DNA of 64,000 bases from JBGUVL01 sp964370395. Lineage in GTDB: Bacteria; Bacillota_I; Bacilli_A; Erysipelotrichales; Erysipelotrichaceae. Position 1 is the first letter of the stretch. Each line of letters begins with the position of its first letter. Made by a program: the position numbers and the translations under genes. The notes beneath the pieces were generated by a model. That model made no database searches. It was not told the DNA's origin and was given only the letters and a program-made list of their open reading frames with translations. The stretch spans positions 58,950 to 122,949 of the forward strand of contig CAYJIZ010000005.1 of the NCBI GenBank assembly GCA_964370395.1, given 5' to 3'. This document shows, piece after piece, positions 16,790 to 24,490 of the stretch.

Positions 16790-16872
16790 CTTATCACCCA
16801 TTTAAGTATACCATAGTGACCTCTATTTTTTTATTAGTTTTGTCTATTTTTATCATGTCACTAGTTTGGTAC
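16747..16872. promoter_or_regulatory. Candidate MocR operators in the divergent promoter region
   Basis: Three related elements occur between the divergent genes: GTCCACTATGGTC (16747-16759, just inside the MocR gene), its reverse-complement relative TACCATAGTGAC (16809-16820), and GTCACTAGTTTGGTA (16857-16871). Orientation is plus, minus, plus. Such mixed direct and inverted sites are typical of MocR operators. The match of the first copy may be accidental because it is coding. Confidence 0.4.
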
Positions 16873-16898
16873 GATAGAAACACAAGGAGGATTATCCT

Positions 16899-17408
16899 AT
16901 GAAAAAAATAAATGTTAAAACATTAGTCATCGCATCTTTTGCGATTGCCATCATCTTTATATTAACCGCTTTTGTCACATTACCCATTGCACAATTTGGC
17001 TACGTGAATGTTGGAGATAGTGCGATCATGCTATTTGCATCCATCTTGAGTGCTCCCTTCGCTTTCTTATGCAGTGCGATTGGTAGCGCCATGGCTGACC
17101 TTTATTTGGGGTACACGCATTATGCCATCTTTACCTTTATCATCAAAGGTCTAGAAGGATTTGCCATTGCGCTTTTGCTTCAAAAAATCAAAGGCAAACT
17201 ACAACCTATCGCTTACCTAATCGGTGTGGTAATCATGGTTTTAGGATACTACTTAACCGATACCTTTTTACTACAAAACGCCTATGCTGCATTAGGAGGC
17301 ATCTCATTCAATATCGTACAAGGAATCACCAGTGTATTCATCGCGAGTATTCTACACGCCTTGTTGTTTCGTTATATGCAAAAAGGTATGAGCAAAAAAG
17401 CAAGCTAA
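16899..17408 (+). CDS. ECF transporter S component, vitamin B6-type candidate
   Basis: The 169-residue membrane protein has five or six hydrophobic helices. It carries the ECF S-component signature around YVNVGDSAIMLFASILSAP, followed by SAIGSAMADLYLGYTHYAIFTFIIKGLEG. It would bind a vitamin outside the cell and dock on a shared EcfA/A'/T module encoded elsewhere. Divergence from a MocR regulator is the arrangement described for PdxR-controlled pyridoxine transporters (PdxU/PdxU2), so vitamin B6 is the best guess. ACAAGGAGGATTATCCT precedes the ATG. Confidence 0.75.
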   Translation: MKKINVKTLVIASFAIAIIFILTAFVTLPIAQFGYVNVGDSAIMLFASILSAPFAFLCSAIGSAMADLYLGYTHYAIFTFIIKGLEGFAIALLLQKIKGKLQPIAYLIGVVIMVLGYYLTDTFLLQNAYAALGGISFNIVQGITSVFIASILHALLFRYMQKGMSKKAS

Positions 17409-17445
17409 AAAAAAGGGTTCACTTCAAACGTGTTCCCTTTTTTGT
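17409..17445 (+). terminator. Terminator of the ECF S-component gene
   Basis: AAAAGGGTTCAC and GTGTTCCCTTTT pair with one mismatch around a 7-base loop, followed by a T run, directly after the stop. Confidence 0.7.
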
Positions 17446-17452
17446 ATAATTT

Positions 17453-17917
17453 TTATTTTTCGCTACATTTTGCGTCAAGATCTTTAAAGTATTTTGTAAG
17501 TGATTTTCCTTTGATCACTTTTTTGTCTTTGTCATCTTCACCAACAACATTGAAAATTCCTGTTACATCTTTTTCAGCATCGTATTTCTCAGTATCGATA
17601 ATTAGTTGAATCGTAATTTTTTTCTTGTTTTTCTTATCCACTGTCATTTCATACGATAACCCTTTGATGTCTTTAAACATAGAATCATAAACCCCTTTTG
17701 CCATGTCTAAATCTTCATCTGTAATATCTTTATCGTTTTCTTCCGTTGTCGATAAGATTAACTTTTTCACTTTGTCATCATCTCCATATGTATATTCATA
17801 TGCGATTTCTTGTCCACCAGTTTCAATTTTACAAACTGTAGTTTTGTCTTTTGCCTTGCTTGAACAACCACTTACCACAAGTACACTAACAAATAGTAAT
17901 GCTATTAATTTTTTCAT
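17453..17917 (-). CDS. Predicted lipoprotein, DUF1307/YehR family
   Basis: The 154-residue protein has a short basic start (MKKLIALL), a hydrophobic core and a lipobox (VVSGC) giving a surface-anchored lipoprotein. The mature region begins VCKIETGGQEIAYEYTYGDDDKVKKL and is rich in Lys and Asp, as in the YehR family. Function is unknown. I chose the ATG at 17917 for the GTAGGAGGAAAC site upstream. It appears monocistronic. Confidence 0.75.
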   Translation of the reverse strand: MKKLIALLFVSVLVVSGCSSKAKDKTTVCKIETGGQEIAYEYTYGDDDKVKKLILSTTEENDKDITDEDLDMAKGVYDSMFKDIKGLSYEMTVDKKNKKKITIQLIIDTEKYDAEKDVTGIFNVVGEDDKDKKVIKGKSLTKYFKDLDAKCSEK

Positions 17918-17981
17918 GTTTCCTCCTACATTAGCCAATGTCTCTTCTCATATTTTATCACATTTTCGCAAGTAGTCCATA

Positions 17982-18004
17982 AAGAAAAAGAGGAATTCCT
18001 TTTC
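17982..18004 (-). terminator. Weak terminator after prmC
   Basis: On the minus strand, a short GGAATTCC stem within AAAAGGAATTCCTCTTTTTC lies just past the prmC stop. The stem is short, so efficiency is doubtful. Confidence 0.4.
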
Positions 18005-18006
18005 CA

Positions 18007-18855
18007 CTAGCAATTATGGTAAATAAAGAACATACGATTCTTACCATTAATATCTTGCACCGTTTCCATTCGATCCTCTTTAAAATATTTTCTCGCTTCT
18101 ACTTCCATCGCTTCTTTTTGGTTATAACCCATTTCAAAAGCAAGGATAGCTTTGTCTTTTATTACTTTGTGTGCATTCTCAAACAACATGCGATAAAAGA
18201 ACAGTCCATCTTCTCCACCAAACAAAGCCACATGTGGTTCAAAGTCGATGACGCTTTTTTCCATTGTTTCCGCTTGTGGAATATAAGGTGGGTTACTTAC
18301 TAAGATATCCACTTTGATATTACGTTCAATAAATGGTTGTAACATATCCCCAACAAAGAATGTAACATCCGCATCTAGCTCTTTGGCATTTTGTTTTGCT
18401 ACCGCAATGGCTTCTTCACTAATGTCACTGGCATACATCGTAATGTTGTCTTCTTCTTTTTTCAATGAAATCGCAATCGCGCCACTTCCACTTCCCACAT
18501 CGATAGCTACCACTTCTTGCCCACTAAAGTGTGCATCGTATTCTGCTAATACGTTCGCTACCAACTCTTCTGTTTCAGGACGAGGAATCAACACATTCTC
18601 ATTCACTTGAAAACGATAGCCATAAAACATTTCATATCCTAAAATATGTGCCAACGGCTCTTGTTTCAACAAACGAAGCAATGCGTTTTCGTATGCGGCA
18701 TACAGTGTTTCATCCATCTCTTTGTCGTATTCATAATATAAATTATGCGATTGCATCTCACTTATTTCCAACAAAAGAAACAATGCACTCTGTTCGCTCA
18801 CACCCACTGCTTCACAACGCGCTTGTGCTTGCTTTAATACTTGCTTGAATGTCAT
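18007..18855 (-). CDS. prmC: Release factor N5-glutamine methyltransferase
   Basis: The enzyme methylates the glutamine of the GGQ motif in release factors. The 282-residue protein has an N-terminal helical domain, the SAM loop AIDVGSGSGAIAISL and the substrate-binding SNPPYIP motif. Its TAATG junction with prfA, a one-base overlap, shows coupled translation of the modifier with its substrate, the standard prfA-prmC arrangement. Confidence 0.94.
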   Translation of the reverse strand: MTFKQVLKQAQARCEAVGVSEQSALFLLLEISEMQSHNLYYEYDKEMDETLYAAYENALLRLLKQEPLAHILGYEMFYGYRFQVNENVLIPRPETEELVANVLAEYDAHFSGQEVVAIDVGSGSGAIAISLKKEEDNITMYASDISEEAIAVAKQNAKELDADVTFFVGDMLQPFIERNIKVDILVSNPPYIPQAETMEKSVIDFEPHVALFGGEDGLFFYRMLFENAHKVIKDKAILAFEMGYNQKEAMEVEARKYFKEDRMETVQDINGKNRMFFIYHNC

Positions 18856-19928
18856 TATACGTTTCCTGCAATCTTATCTTTTTGGTCTTGTTCAAGAAGG
18901 GCATTCAATACGTCATCTAATTTTCCTTCCATGATACGATCCAATTGTTGAAGGGTTAACCCGATACGGTGATCCGTTACACGGTTTTGTGGATAGTTGT
19001 AAGTTCTAATTTTCTCACTACGATCTCCACTTCCCAATTTACTTTTACGCTCTGCATTTTTTTCCGCTTCTTCTCTTTGTTTCATTTCTGAATACACTTT
19101 TGCACGAATGTGCATCAATGCAGTTGCGCGGTTTTCATGTTGCGAACGTCCATCTTGACACTTCACACTAATCCCAGTTGGAATATGTGTAACACGTACT
19201 GCCGAGTCCGTTTTGTTAACGTGTTGTCCCCCAGCACCACTTGCACGCATTGTATCGATTTCCAAATCTTTCGCATCGATCTCGAAGTCATCTTCATCAA
19301 TTTCAGGGTCAACTAATACCGTTGCCGTTGAAGTATGAATTCTTCCTTGTGATTCTGTTTTTGGTACACGTTGTACACGATGGCTTCCACTTTCAAATTT
19401 CAATTTACCATAAGCCCCATCCCCTTTTATGATGAATGAGATTAATGTAAATCCACCCGCTTCATTATCAACGGCTTCAATCACTTCACTCTTGTAACCA
19501 CTCGCTTCTGCCCAACGTGCATACATACGATATAAGTCACCAGCAAAGATATTTCCTTCGTCTCCACCAGCTGCTCCACGAATTTCCACAATCGCGTTGT
19601 TCATGTCCGCAGGATCCTTTGGTATCAACAATACTTCCAAGCGATCTAAAATCTCTTGGCGTTGTGGTTCTAGCTCTTCTAGCTCCATCTTCGCCATCTC
19701 TTTTACTTCTTGGTCATTTTCTTTTAATAACTCATTTGCTCCTTCAATTCCACTCACAATACGTTTGTATTCTTCATATGCTTCTACTACAGCACTTAAA
19801 GAAGCTTGTTCTTTTCCTAACTTCGCCATTTGCTTGCGATCAGAAACAACATCTACAGACATCATCAATTCATTAATTTCATGATATCGCTTTTCCATTT
19901 TCTCTAAACGATCTACCATTACACTCAT
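18855..19928 (-). CDS. prfA: Peptide chain release factor 1
   Basis: RF1 ends translation at UAA and UAG. The roughly 357-residue protein shows the GGQ motif in RASGAGGQHVNKTDSAVR, the acidic N-terminal coiled region, and GSGDRSEKIRTYNYPQNRVTDHRIG. The start at 19928 is favoured by GGAGGTAAATAAG; an upstream in-frame ATG at 19943 would swallow that site. The gene is followed by prmC and preceded by a MATE transporter gene 16 bases away. Confidence 0.95.
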   Translation of the reverse strand: MSVMVDRLEKMEKRYHEINELMMSVDVVSDRKQMAKLGKEQASLSAVVEAYEEYKRIVSGIEGANELLKENDQEVKEMAKMELEELEPQRQEILDRLEVLLIPKDPADMNNAIVEIRGAAGGDEGNIFAGDLYRMYARWAEASGYKSEVIEAVDNEAGGFTLISFIIKGDGAYGKLKFESGSHRVQRVPKTESQGRIHTSTATVLVDPEIDEDDFEIDAKDLEIDTMRASGAGGQHVNKTDSAVRVTHIPTGISVKCQDGRSQHENRATALMHIRAKVYSEMKQREEAEKNAERKSKLGSGDRSEKIRTYNYPQNRVTDHRIGLTLQQLDRIMEGKLDDVLNALLEQDQKDKIAGNV

Positions 19929-19944
19929 CTTATTTACCTCCAAA

Positions 19945-21318
19945 TTAACGTACTAATTTCGTTAAGTTATTTGCCCAATTACCTTGTTTAAATAAACGCA
20001 TTCCTATTATAACACGAACTAACGCTTCTAACTGTACAATTAGAAAAACTAATGCAATTTCTTGGATATGGAACACACTCACACTTATAAAAGCAAGTGG
20101 AATTCCGACTGCCCAAGTAATTCCCGAATCCAAAACCATCAGTATTTTACTCTCTCCTCCAGCTCGCATACTTGCGAATACTAGAGTATTAAACAACCGC
20201 AGTGATATTTTGATCGCAAACACTTGAACAATCAACACTGCACTTAATACAACGACTTCTTTTTTTAGCGCAAACAATGACACCAGTCCACCGGCACTCA
20301 ATACGATTAACCCCGTTAACACAATACTTAATATAATCCCGATCCCAACGAAGTAATTTCCTTGTTTTAACGCTTTTTCTTTTTTTCCACTTCCCAGAGT
20401 TGTCGCTAGGATGATTGTTGTTGCATCACTAATCCCCCAAACTAAGAAGTAAAACATTTCCGCTATCTTATTCCCGACAAAGTACGCATCCATCGAATCT
20501 TTTCCCAACACACCAAATGCCTTTACAAACAGTGTGCTTCCAAAAGAGAACAACAACTCATTAAAAACAAGTGGATACGTCTTCTTTAAGATAGGCAATA
20601 CAAATGTTTTATTCAAAGAAAACATCTCTTTTCGACTACCTACGAACACTTCTTTTTTATAATAAGCGTACAGGAAGTAAAATAGCATCGTTAATGTTTG
20701 TGCAATCAACGTTCCATACGCAGCCCCGACAACACCTAACTTAGGCATTCCAGCAACCCCAAAAATAAGAACATAATTTAGGATTAAATTACAAGCCATC
20801 GTAAAGCAACTCATAATGAAAGGCGTCATCGCTTTGTGAATCCCACGATACATATGCGAGAAACAATATGCAATCGAAGCAGGAATAAAAGACAGACATA
20901 CAATTTCTAAATACGCATTCCCATTTTCAATAATAAAGGGATCATTAATATAAAATTGTAAAATCAACTTCCCTGCAAACAGCGACAACAACATCCAAAA
21001 AATCGCATTTACTACAGTAATAATTAACTTTAAACCAAAACATTGCTTCAATCGAACAAAGTCCTTTGCCCCATAAAATTGCGATGCAAACATTCCTGTA
21101 CCACAATTGATACCATAGGCAATGGTACTCATCATCAAATCTACTTGCGCTGCTGTTCCTACACTACTTACTTGTCCAATCCACGATACCATTAAGGAAT
21201 CGACAATCCCACAAGCGCTTTGCAGCAACTGTTGCAGTGCTCCAGGAATACCAATCGACGCTACTTTTTTATAAAACTTTGCACTACCACCAAAATATTT
21301 GGTAAAAAACAAACGCAT
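19945..21318 (-). CDS. MATE-family efflux transporter
   Basis: The 457-residue protein has about twelve hydrophobic helices in two related halves, beginning IPGALQQLLQSACGIVDSLMVSWIGQ as in MATE/NorM-like cation or drug antiporters. The tail HIQEIALVFLIVQLEALVRVIIGMRLFKQGNWANNL resembles the DinF/NorM subgroup common in gut Bacillota. Substrate unknown. AAAGGAGTGCTAAC precedes the ATG; it is immediately upstream of prfA. Confidence 0.85.
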   Translation of the reverse strand: MRLFFTKYFGGSAKFYKKVASIGIPGALQQLLQSACGIVDSLMVSWIGQVSSVGTAAQVDLMMSTIAYGINCGTGMFASQFYGAKDFVRLKQCFGLKLIITVVNAIFWMLLSLFAGKLILQFYINDPFIIENGNAYLEIVCLSFIPASIAYCFSHMYRGIHKAMTPFIMSCFTMACNLILNYVLIFGVAGMPKLGVVGAAYGTLIAQTLTMLFYFLYAYYKKEVFVGSRKEMFSLNKTFVLPILKKTYPLVFNELLFSFGSTLFVKAFGVLGKDSMDAYFVGNKIAEMFYFLVWGISDATTIILATTLGSGKKEKALKQGNYFVGIGIILSIVLTGLIVLSAGGLVSLFALKKEVVVLSAVLIVQVFAIKISLRLFNTLVFASMRAGGESKILMVLDSGITWAVGIPLAFISVSVFHIQEIALVFLIVQLEALVRVIIGMRLFKQGNWANNLTKLVR

Positions 21319-21348
21319 GTTAGCACTCCTTTCTTAACATCTTAAAAA

Positions 21349-21378
21349 AATAAAAATGAAGTGAACTAGTCACTTCAT
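21349..21378 (-). terminator. Terminator of rpmE
   Basis: On the minus strand ATGAAGTGA and TCACTTCAT pair around a 5-base loop and are followed by TTTTTATTTTTTT. It separates rpmE from the MATE-prfA-prmC unit. Confidence 0.85.
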
Positions 21379-21389
21379 CCTTACTTGTC

Positions 21390-21593
21390 TTATTTAATTC
21401 CGTATTTTTTGTTGAATTTATCAACTCTACCTTGTGCAGCAGCGAAACGTTGTCTTCCCGTATAGAATGGGTGACAGTTTGAACAAGTATCAATTTTTAA
21501 TTCTTTAGCTGTTGAACCAGTTTCAAATTCATTACCACAAGTAGAACATTTAACAGTAATTCTGTTGTATTCTGGATGAATTCCTTTTCTCAT
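21390..21593 (-). CDS. rpmE: Ribosomal protein L31
   Basis: The 67-residue protein is the zinc-binding form of L31: CSTCGNEF and CSNCHPFYTG provide four cysteines. It begins MRKGIHPEYNRITVKCSTCG and ends GRVDKFNKKYGIK, both typical. The gene is monocistronic with a strong promoter and a structured leader. Confidence 0.97.
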   Translation of the reverse strand: MRKGIHPEYNRITVKCSTCGNEFETGSTAKELKIDTCSNCHPFYTGRQRFAAAQGRVDKFNKKYGIK

Positions 21594-21903
21594 AATATTT
21601 AATCTCCTTCCGCCTTAAATACTTTGCGCATTTAAAGTAAGTGCTCATATATTATAACTAATACCTACCATAAGTTCAAGCCTTTTTTTCACTTTATCAT
21701 GCATATTTATCGTTATTATTTTTCTTTCTTATTGAATGATACAAACACTTCTCTCATAACCGCTTTTTTCACTAACCCAAGCCCTCATAAAGCAAAGAAA
21801 AAATGAGAGTGGGGCTCTCATTTTCACTTCAATACTTTTGAACGAAAGCAAAAAGGTACTTTCTGCTTATTCTTATTATAGTAAATTTATTTATTTTTGA
21901 CTA
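21594..21903. other. Intergenic region with rpmE promoter, leader and metK terminator
   Basis: The rpmE promoter reads TTGAAC (21674-21679), 17 bases, TATAAT (21651-21656) on the minus strand. The roughly 50-base leader that follows (21597-21645) can pair CTTTAAAT with ATTTAAGG just before the ribosome site. It may be an L31 autoregulatory leader of the kind reported in Bacillota, but I could not confirm the consensus. At 21797-21826 an AAAATGAGAG/CTCTCATTTT hairpin with a T run probably terminates metK. Nothing else is evident. Confidence 0.5.
21797..21826 (-). terminator. Probable terminator of metK
   Basis: On the minus strand AAAATGAGAG and CTCTCATTTT pair around CCCCA and are followed by TTCTTTGC. 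It lies about 80 bases past the metK stop. Confidence 0.65.
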
Positions 21904-23004
21904 CTAAAATTTTAATTGCTTAATGTGTTCCCAAGTAAATTGTGGATCACCAAAGTGTCCATAGCAACTTGTCTTAGAATAAATTGGTTTTTTAAGATCC
22001 AATTCACTAATGATGTTTCCTACTTCAAAGTTGAAGTTCGCTTTCACGATTTCTAATAATTCTTCATCGCTTTTCACACCTGTTCCAAATGTATCTAAGC
22101 ATAATGATACAGGATGGCTTTTCCCAATCGCATACGCCACTTGTACTTCACAACGTTTTGCTAGTTTATTCGCTACGATGTTTTTCGCAACATAACGACA
22201 GTAATACGCAGCACTACGGTCTACTTTACTTGGATCCTTACTAGAGAAACATCCTCCTCCAATACGTCCCATTCCACCATATGTATCACATACGATTTTT
22301 CTACCTGTTGTACCAGAATCTCCAAAACTTCCACCAACCACAAAACTTCCACTTGGGTTAATTAAGTATTTTGTATTTTCATCTACCAAAGAAGCATCGA
22401 TACATGGTTTAATCACATCATTCATAATCACTTCTTTTAATTGTTCTTGGCTAATATCACTACTGTGTTGTGTTGATACTACAATCGTATCAATACGTTC
22501 TACTTTGTTGTCTTTGTATTGAACACTTACTTGTGTTTTTCCATCTGGTTTAATTAATGGGTTCACTTTTCTCGCTCTTGTTAATTGAAGAGCTAACATG
22601 TGTGCATAATAAATTGGTGTTGGCATGTATTCTTTTGTTTCATCACATGCATAACCAAACATAATTCCTTGATCACCAGCCCCTACTTCACCTTCCACTT
22701 GATTCACAACAGCAGAGTTAATCTCAGCAGATTGTTTGTTTACTTTCACCACTACAGTGTAATGTTCATCGTATCCAATTTTCTTAATGGTTTCTTTCGC
22801 GATCGCTTCGTAATCTAACTTCGCATTTGTGTTCGCTTCTCCATACACCAATACAAAATCATCTTTGATCGTTGCTTCCACAGCCATCTTACTATTTGGA
22901 TCTTGTGTTAATGCAGCATCTAAAATCGAATCGGCAATCTTATCACAAATTTTATCTGGATGTCCTTCTGTAATACTTTCGCTTGTAAAAATAAAATCTT
23001 TCAT
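21904..23004 (-). CDS. metK: S-adenosylmethionine synthetase
   Basis: The enzyme makes SAM from methionine and ATP. The 366-residue protein is somewhat shorter than the usual 380-400, yet it keeps ESITEGHPDKICDKIADSILD, GEVGAGDQGIMFGYA, the FVVGGSFGDSGTTGRK region and the KDPSKVDRSAAYY loop. The glycine-rich phosphate loop reads GGGCFSSKD instead of the usual GGGAFSGKD. GAGAGAGGTAACAAAC precedes the ATG. Control is by a SAM-I-clan riboswitch and terminator just upstream. Confidence 0.95.
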   Translation of the reverse strand: MKDFIFTSESITEGHPDKICDKIADSILDAALTQDPNSKMAVEATIKDDFVLVYGEANTNAKLDYEAIAKETIKKIGYDEHYTVVVKVNKQSAEINSAVVNQVEGEVGAGDQGIMFGYACDETKEYMPTPIYYAHMLALQLTRARKVNPLIKPDGKTQVSVQYKDNKVERIDTIVVSTQHSSDISQEQLKEVIMNDVIKPCIDASLVDENTKYLINPSGSFVVGGSFGDSGTTGRKIVCDTYGGMGRIGGGCFSSKDPSKVDRSAAYYCRYVAKNIVANKLAKRCEVQVAYAIGKSHPVSLCLDTFGTGVKSDEELLEIVKANFNFEVGNIISELDLKKPIYSKTSCYGHFGDPQFTWEHIKQLKF

Positions 23005-23026
23005 GTTTGTTACCTCTCTCTCATAT

Positions 23027-23155
23027 AAAAAACCCTCTCAAAGAGAAGGCATAATTAATCACTATGTTTCTCTTATCGATGTTAGCAGAACCACCTTGCA
23101 CTTCATGCAGGTTGGTATGGGCTGCGAGCTAACTCTCTAACCCAACTCTTGATAA
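23027..23155 (-). ncRNA. Compact SAM-I-clan (S-box) riboswitch with terminator, upstream of metK
   Basis: On the minus strand, P1 is formed by TTATCAAGAG (23146-23155) and CGATAAGAG (23070-23078), as in S-boxes. P3 has CC-AA-CC opposite GG-U-GG, keeping the asymmetric AA/U SAM-binding loop but with the outer GC/GC pairs replaced by covarying CC/GG. The P2 loop GTTAG (23129-23133) is complementary to CTAAC (23081-23085), giving the expected pseudoknot. Helix P4 is absent. AAGAGAA after P1 pairs with TTCTCTT in the terminator (23027-23049), so SAM binding should favour termination. Confidence 0.75.
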
Positions 23156-23295
23156 TTTTTACTAGTCTATTTAACCATAACTATTACGATAATTCAAGCC
23201 TAATTATTTTTTCTTTTTATTCCTACTAAAAGGGGGCAATTGATTTCCCTTTTTTGTATAATTACGTTAGACTTATACACAATGAGGTATTTATT

Positions 23296-23646
23296 ATGAA
23301 TCAATTTATTTGTTATCCAAAATGTAGTACATGTAAGAAAGCCCAAACGTTTTTAGAAGCCAATCAAATAGAGTATCACTTTCGTGATATCAAAACAGAA
23401 AAACTAAGCGAAGAAGAATTAACACAACTTATTAAAAAGGCAGCATTGCCTATTAAGAAATTTTTCAACACGAGCGGATTACTATACAAACAATTAAACC
23501 TAAAAGAAAAATTAGCTAGTATGAGCGAGCAAGAACAAATCGCTTTGTTAGCGAGTGATGGTATGTTAGTAAAAAGACCTCTTTTTGTAAGTGAAGATAG
23601 GGTAATCGTAGGTTTTAAAGAAGATACTTACAAACAAATTAGATAA
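23296..23646 (+). CDS. ArsC/Spx-family thioredoxin-fold protein
   Basis: The 116-residue protein begins FICYPKCSTCKKAQTFLEANQIEYHFRDIKTEKLS. It has a CSTC redox pair and the LIKKAALPIKKFFNTSG segment of the ArsC family branch that includes YffB, Spx and MgsR. It could be a glutathione- or thioredoxin-dependent reductase or an RNA polymerase-binding regulator. Sequence alone favours the reductase-like branch, since it ends VIVGFKEDTYKQI without Spx-type extensions. The ATG at 23296 follows AATGAGGTATTTATT. The DtxR-type regulator gene starts 29 bases downstream. Confidence 0.75.
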   Translation: MNQFICYPKCSTCKKAQTFLEANQIEYHFRDIKTEKLSEEELTQLIKKAALPIKKFFNTSGLLYKQLNLKEKLASMSEQEQIALLASDGMLVKRPLFVSEDRVIVGFKEDTYKQIR

Positions 23647-23675
23647 TGGTATAATAGAATAAATGAGGTGATAGG

Positions 23676-24035
23676 ATGTTACTTGGTGAATCATTAGAAG
23701 ATTACTTAGAAACCATTGTCATATTATCGCAAAAGGGAAAAGTGCGTTCCATCGATGTTGCGAAACTGATGGATGTATCAAAACCTAGCGTAAATAAAGC
23801 AATGAATGTTTTAAAAGAAAAAGGATTAATAGAACAGGAAGCGTATGGTGACATCCGCTTAACAAGCAATGGAAAAGAAATGGCAGACATGATATTTAAT
23901 CGTCATACTACCATTCGTTCTTTTTTAAATGATGTGCTTCATGTATCAAGTGAAAACGCAGAGAAAGATGCATGTAAGATCGAACATATCATAAGTGAAG
24001 AAACATTTGAAAAAATAGCGAACTATAAAAAATAA
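23676..24035 (+). CDS. DtxR/MntR-family metal-dependent regulator
   Basis: The 119-residue protein has the N-terminal winged helix of DtxR/MntR proteins (ESLEDYLETIVILSQKG, SKPSVNKAMNVLKEKGLI) and a truncated dimerisation domain with no SH3 domain. Predicted metal ligands are Asp9, Glu12, His77, Cys100, Glu103 and His104. Asp9 matches the manganese regulator MntR, whereas Cys100 in DACKIEH matches iron-type DtxR/IdeR, so metal choice is uncertain. GAGGTGATAGG precedes the ATG. It is the likely reader of the AGTTAACT operators at the feo locus, 5 kb away. Confidence 0.88.
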   Translation: MLLGESLEDYLETIVILSQKGKVRSIDVAKLMDVSKPSVNKAMNVLKEKGLIEQEAYGDIRLTSNGKEMADMIFNRHTTIRSFLNDVLHVSSENAEKDACKIEHIISEETFEKIANYKK

Positions 24036-24063
24036 AACAAACAATTCAAACAATAGAATAGTT

Positions 24064-24100
24064 AAAAAAACGGATTTCATTCACGAAGTCCGTTTTCTTT
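24064..24100. terminator. Bidirectional terminator
   Basis: AAAACGGATTTC and GAAGTCCGTTTT pair (one G-T) around a short loop with flanking A and T runs, between the convergent DtxR and DUF3795 genes. Confidence 0.85.
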
Positions 24101-24103
24101 TTC

Positions 24104-24481
24104 TTATCCTTTCAACAAGGCAATAACATCGTCTTCCTTATCCAGATCATAATCACCGATAACCCCTTTGCGATGATAAATACATCCTTCTTTTTGTGTT
24201 CTTTGAAATGCTTCACAAAATGCACTTACCCCATACTCTTTGATAAAACGTACAAAAGCACGCATCTTTACTTTATCTTTAGCTAACATATCAATACCAC
24301 ATGGTGCTTCTTCGCATTGCCAACAACCATCCAATTGTTTTTCTCTACAACACGTATACTGATAACAACCTTCTTGCGATAAACGTTTTCCACAATTGTT
24401 TTCTGACTTGCAGGAACAACTGCCATCACTCACACACAAACTGCAAACCAAACCACAATAAGCAATATTATCTTTGTTCAT
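24104..24481 (-). CDS. Cysteine-rich DUF3795-type protein
   Basis: The 125-residue protein has about seventeen cysteines, most in the first 65 residues, as in AYCGLVCSLC, CSCKSENNCGKR, CYQYTCC and GCWQCEEAPC. This pattern is that of DUF3795, thought to bind zinc or another metal. The second half is helical (AFVRFIKEYGVSAFCEAFQ). No function is established. It is the last gene in a short unit with the dehydrogenase and lipoprotein genes upstream, and its ribosome site is weak. Confidence 0.7.
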   Translation of the reverse strand: MNKDNIAYCGLVCSLCVSDGSCSCKSENNCGKRLSQEGCYQYTCCREKQLDGCWQCEEAPCGIDMLAKDKVKMRAFVRFIKEYGVSAFCEAFQRTQKEGCIYHRKGVIGDYDLDKEDDVIALLKG

Positions 24482-24490
24482 ATGTTTTTC

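Noticed and set aside
23070..23155. T-box riboswitch in the metK leader, because of AAGGTGGTTCTGC
   Set aside because: The T-box consensus after GGTGG (ACCGCG) is absent. The S-box P1, the AA/U loop and the pseudoknot explain the same bases better.
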